Assembly: GCA_023473845.1 (NCBI GenBank)
Contig: JAMCYA010000006.1
Span: forward strand, 1 to 12,719
DNA length: 12,719 nucleotides
From: Patescibacteria group bacterium
Lineage (GTDB): Bacteria > Patescibacteriota > Doudnabacteria > UBA920
Direction: 5' to 3'
The position numbers were made by a program, and so were the translations under genes. The notes beneath the pieces were generated by a model, which was given only the letters and a program-made list of their open reading frames with translations, was not told the DNA's origin and searched no databases. Below, piece by piece: positions 10,236-12,719 of this stretch (positions are counted from its first letter, which is position 1; each line of letters begins with the position of its first letter).

Positions 10236-12287
10236 ATGGCGAAAAAAGAAGAAAAGCTTAAGAAATCGAATAGTTACACTGCGGAAAACATTACCGTATT
10301 GGAAGGTTTGGAGCCGGTCCGCAAGCGGCCCGGCATGTACATCGGTTCCACATCCGAAACCGGCCTTCATCACCTAATCTGGGAAGTTGTTGACAACTCC
10401 GTGGACGAAGCCATGGCCGGCCACGCCACGAAAATTGGCGTGCTCTTGCAAAAAGACGGCGGCATAACCGTGGTCGACAACGGCCGCGGCATTCCGGTCG
10501 ACATACACAAAACCACAAAAAAATCGGCTTTGGAAACAGTACTGACGGTTTTGCACGCCGGTGGCAAGTTCGGCGGAGACGCTTCGGGCTATAAGGTTTC
10601 CGGCGGTCTGCACGGCGTGGGCGTTTCCGTGGTTAATGCCTTGTCAACTCTGCTGATTGCACAGGTGAAACTTGATGGCAAAGTTTACGAACAAAAATAC
10701 AAAATCGGCAAACCGCAAGGCGCGGTAAAAGTTATCGGCAAAGTGGACAAGAACGACCCTGATCCGACCGGCACGCTGATCACCTTTTACCCCGATGCCA
10801 GCATTTTTGAAACTGTGGAGTTTAAGCTCAAAACCGTACTCGAGCACCTAAGAAGCCAAGCCTACCTGACCAAAGGTTTGCATTTCATCATTACCGACGA
10901 GCGGGTTGGCCTGACTTACCAGTACTACTTTGAAGGCGGGCTGGTCAGTTATATTAAGCAGCTTAACCGCAATAAAAAAACCAAACACCTGCCGGTTTAT
11001 ATCAACAAAGTCGTAGGCGAGGTGATGGTGGAAGCTGCAATTCAGTACACCGACGATTACGACGAGCGAGTTTTAGCCTATGCCAACAACGAATACAACC
11101 CCGAAGGCGGCATGCATGTCACTGGTTTCCGCACGGCCCTAACCCGCTCCATTAACAACTACGCTACGAAAAACAACTACGTTAAGGAGTCGGAAAAACT
11201 CACGGGCGAGGATATGCGCGAAGGCCTGACAGCCATCATTTCCGTCAAATTGCCCAACCCGCAATTTGAAGGCCAGACCAAAGCCAAACTGGGCAACCCG
11301 GAAGTCAGGACTGCGGTGGAAACCGCTGTGGGAGAAGCTTTGGAAATCCACTTGGAAGAACATCCGGGAGACGCGGCCAAAATTATTGAAAAGGTGGTCT
11401 TGGCCGCCAAGGCCCGCCTGGCCGCCCGCGCTGCGCGCGACTCAGTCATCCGCAAAGGCGTACTGGAAGGCCTGGCCTTGCCCGGCAAGCTGGCTGACTG
11501 TTCGGAATCCGATCCGGCCAAGTGCGAGCTCTATATTGTAGAAGGCGATAGCGCCGGTGGCAGCGCCAAACAAGGCCGCGACCGCCGTTTCCAGGCAATC
11601 CTGCCGCTGCGCGGCAAAATTCTGAACGTGGAAAGGGCCCGTTTGGATAAAATGCTCTCTTCCCAAGAAATAAAAAATTTGGTTATAGCTTTTGGCACGG
11701 GTATCGGCGAACTTTACGACATGAGCAAGCTTCGCTACCACCGCATTATTATTATGACCGATGCGGACGTGGACGGCGCGCACATCCGCACCCTGCTGCT
11801 CACCCTGTTTTATCGCTACTTCCCTGATATTATCAAAGACGGGCACCTCTATATTGCCCAGCCGCCCCTTTACCAGGTGAAGGTTGGCAAGACCGCAGAA
11901 TATGCTTTTTCCGACGAACAAAGGGATAAAGTCTTAAAAGAGCTGGTGGCCCAGGTTAAAGCCAATAAAAAAACTAAATTGGGCAAAGGCAAAGGCGCGG
12001 AACCGGAAGCAGAGGCAGCTGAAGAGTCTACTGTGGAAGAAACTACGGGCGGAAACCTGGACGGCGTCAAGTACGCCATCCAACGCTACAAAGGTTTAGG
12101 TGAAATGAACCCCGAGCAGCTGTGGGAAACGACCATGGATCCCGAAAACCGCGTAATGCTTCAAGTTAAAATTACCGATGCGGAAAAAGTAAGTGAAATT
12201 TTTGAAGTGCTAATGGGCGACGAAGTGGCGCCAAGAAAGCGTTTTATCACCACCCACGCCAAGAACGTTAAAAACCTGGATATTTAA
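10236..12287 (+). CDS. gyrB: DNA gyrase subunit B
   Basis: GyrB is the ATPase subunit of DNA gyrase; with GyrA (not in this window) it introduces negative supercoils. The 683 residues show the GHKL ATPase with catalytic E50 ('WEVVDNSVDEA'), DNGRGIP (81-87), 'GGLHGVGVSVVNALS' (123-137) and the QTK loop (347-349). The TOPRIM metal site has E436 ('EGDSAGG') and D509-x-D511-x-D513 ('TDADVDG'), followed by the C-terminal 'QRYKGLGEMNPEQLWETT' block (616-633). The protein ends 'VKNLDI', as in Bacillus-type GyrB. An extra linker of about 35 residues (about 575-609), Lys-rich then Glu/Ala-rich, lies just before the QRYKGLGEM block and explains the length over the usual ~640. The start at 10236 gives the expected N-terminus; no Shine-Dalgarno precedes it. 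Expression is probably controlled by the extended -10 promoter and structured leader. The stop codon lies in the loop of its terminator. ParE is a less likely alternative. Confidence 0.95.
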   Translation: MAKKEEKLKKSNSYTAENITVLEGLEPVRKRPGMYIGSTSETGLHHLIWEVVDNSVDEAMAGHATKIGVLLQKDGGITVVDNGRGIPVDIHKTTKKSALETVLTVLHAGGKFGGDASGYKVSGGLHGVGVSVVNALSTLLIAQVKLDGKVYEQKYKIGKPQGAVKVIGKVDKNDPDPTGTLITFYPDASIFETVEFKLKTVLEHLRSQAYLTKGLHFIITDERVGLTYQYYFEGGLVSYIKQLNRNKKTKHLPVYINKVVGEVMVEAAIQYTDDYDERVLAYANNEYNPEGGMHVTGFRTALTRSINNYATKNNYVKESEKLTGEDMREGLTAIISVKLPNPQFEGQTKAKLGNPEVRTAVETAVGEALEIHLEEHPGDAAKIIEKVVLAAKARLAARAARDSVIRKGVLEGLALPGKLADCSESDPAKCELYIVEGDSAGGSAKQGRDRRFQAILPLRGKILNVERARLDKMLSSQEIKNLVIAFGTGIGELYDMSKLRYHRIIIMTDADVDGAHIRTLLLTLFYRYFPDIIKDGHLYIAQPPLYQVKVGKTAEYAFSDEQRDKVLKELVAQVKANKKTKLGKGKGAEPEAEAAEESTVEETTGGNLDGVKYAIQRYKGLGEMNPEQLWETTMDPENRVMLQVKITDAEKVSEIFEVLMGDEVAPRKRFITTHAKNVKNLDI

Positions 12288-12303
12288 CAATATCCGGGTT
12301 TTT
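12271..12303 (+). terminator. gyrB terminator overlapping the end of the gene
   Basis: AAAACCTGGATATT (12271-12284) pairs with AATATCCGGGTTTT (12289-12302) over 14 pairs with a single T-G wobble, around the loop TAAC, and ends in a run of five T (12299-12303). The gyrB stop codon TAA (12285-12287) is the loop itself, so the last five codons form the left arm. Confidence 0.85.
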
Positions 12304-12321
12304 AGACACGAAAGCGGGGCT

Positions 12322-12350
12322 TTGACATTAAATTTAAAAAAGCGTAGAAT
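12322..12350 (+). promoter_or_regulatory. greA promoter
   Basis: A perfect -35 TTGACA (12322-12327), a 17-base A/T-rich spacer and -10 TAGAAT (12345-12350, five of six) form the best sigma-70 type promoter in the window. Start near 12357 gives a leader of about 27 bases without a Shine-Dalgarno before the ATG at 12384. Confidence 0.8.
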
Positions 12351-12383
12351 ACAGCCTAAGCCTCATAAAATAACGGCATAAAA

Positions 12384-12629
12384 ATGTCTAAAAAATATTT
12401 ATTGACCCCCGAGGGTTTGGAAAAACTTAACCAGGAACTAAAGACGCTGGTCAATGACAAACGCAAAGAAGTCATTGAGCGCATCCGTGAAGCCGCAGCA
12501 CACGGCGACCTAAGCGAGAACGCCGATTACGCCCAGGCGCGTGAGGAGCAGAGCTTTATTGAAGGCCGTATCCAGGAAATAGAAGACATTATCAAGAACG
12601 CGGAGATTATCAGCACCGGCAGCCACCGC
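12384..12629 (+). CDS. greA: Transcription elongation factor GreA, N-terminal fragment
   Basis: GreA enters the RNA polymerase secondary channel and stimulates cleavage of backtracked RNA. The first ~82 residues are a good GreA coiled-coil domain: 'YLLTPEGLEKLNQEL', then the tip 'HGDLSENADYAQAREEQSFI' with the acidic D42 and E45 that hold the catalytic metal, and 'EGRIQEIEDIIKNAEII'. A full GreA is about 155-160 residues with a C-terminal FKBP-like domain; here GreA similarity stops at about 'STGSHR'. The frame then runs on to the window end as non-GreA sequence that is the antisense of a lysyl-tRNA synthetase fragment. The loss is therefore due to a junction near 12630 and not to a natural truncation. 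It has a strong own promoter downstream of the gyrB terminator. Confidence 0.9.
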
Positions 12630-12634
12630 AATAA
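12622..12634. other. Fold-back junction between greA and inverted lysS
   Basis: GreA coding on the plus strand gives way to LysRS coding on the minus strand at about 12630. GreA and LysS are commonly neighbours in bacterial operons, in the same direction, so the native order here is probably greA then lysS on the plus strand. The contig instead jumps ahead into lysS and reads it backwards. This mirrors the join at the left edge. Confidence 0.7.
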
Positions 12635-12719
12635 ATTGCGCTTCCTTGTCCCCTGCTTCGCGCCGCTGCATCTGTTCTTCAAAACGCGTGCGCTGGTCTG
12701 TGGGGTCATTGAGTTCGCC
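12630..12719 (-). CDS. lysS: Lysyl-tRNA synthetase, internal fragment of the C-terminal core
   Basis: Thirty codons on the minus strand, open at the window edge, read 'GELNDPTDQRTRFEEQMQ' followed by 'RREAGDKEAQFI'. This matches the class II LysRS segment 'ELND--DQ--RFE-Q----AGD-EA', which lies in the catalytic domain some 70 residues before the C-terminus, just ahead of motif 3. The expected continuation ('D-D-----L--G-PP-GG') is absent: after the Ile codon at 12632-12630 the frame enters the antisense of greA. It is therefore an inverted piece of a gene whose real location is probably a little downstream of greA, about 1.5 kb away. The fragment is short, but the match is distinctive. The longer ORF in another minus-strand frame here (12709-12527) has no recognisable product. 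Confidence 0.8.

Noticed and set aside
12527..12709. 60-codon minus-strand ORF at the right edge
   Set aside because: It is in a different frame from the LysRS fragment and runs into antisense greA; its hydrophobic look is accidental.

Overview
The window looks like a contig from a small-genome bacterium of the Candidate Phyla Radiation (Patescibacteria, probably Parcubacteria-like). This is inferred from gene content: a UvrD-type helicase fused to a Cas4/AddB-like nuclease, a membrane-anchored protein with thrombospondin-type-3 calcium repeats and pilin-like domains, an unusual phenylalanyl-tRNA synthetase, short spacers, and few Shine-Dalgarno sequences on the plus-strand genes. TGA occurs as a stop and no gene reads through it, so nothing suggests a recoded UGA. 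No RNA gene of a known family, insertion sequence or CRISPR array was found.

Layout. Positions 1-959 hold one class A beta-lactamase-like gene broken into two pieces facing each other: the C-terminal third on the plus strand (2-334) and the N-terminal part on the minus strand (959-345). About 50 residues, including the omega-loop region, are missing between them. Positions 1104-1624 hold a minus-strand Hsp20 gene with a bidirectional terminator and a CIRCE-like HrcA operator inside its promoter. Positions 1635-1927 hold a minus-strand small transcription unit, with promoter, strong ribosome binding site, 56-codon ORF and terminator-like stem, packed with at least seven different hairpins. Its promoter overlaps the divergent promoter of rmuC. 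From 1956 all genes are on the plus strand: rmuC, a NYN-domain nuclease, a UvrD helicase-nuclease, a four-helix membrane protein, a TSP3/pilin-like surface protein, a free-standing tRNA-binding domain, a single-chain PheRS, gyrB with a structured leader, and the start of greA. The last ~90 bases are a fragment of lysS in inverted orientation.

Functional themes. rmuC, the NYN gene and the helicase-nuclease form a tightly spaced group likely devoted to DNA processing. The next two genes are envelope proteins. The tRNA-binding domain plus PheRS pair is the most interesting content. The synthetase has the architecture of the mitochondrial monomeric enzyme (PheS core plus C-terminal anticodon-binding domain), and the neighbour looks like the amino-terminal remnant of PheT. 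The PheT editing domain is absent here.

Both window ends carry an inverted fold-back join: beta-lactamase at the left, greA/lysS at the right. This is best explained as a chimera of whole-genome amplification or assembly rather than biology. The terminal genes should not be read as real truncations until checked.
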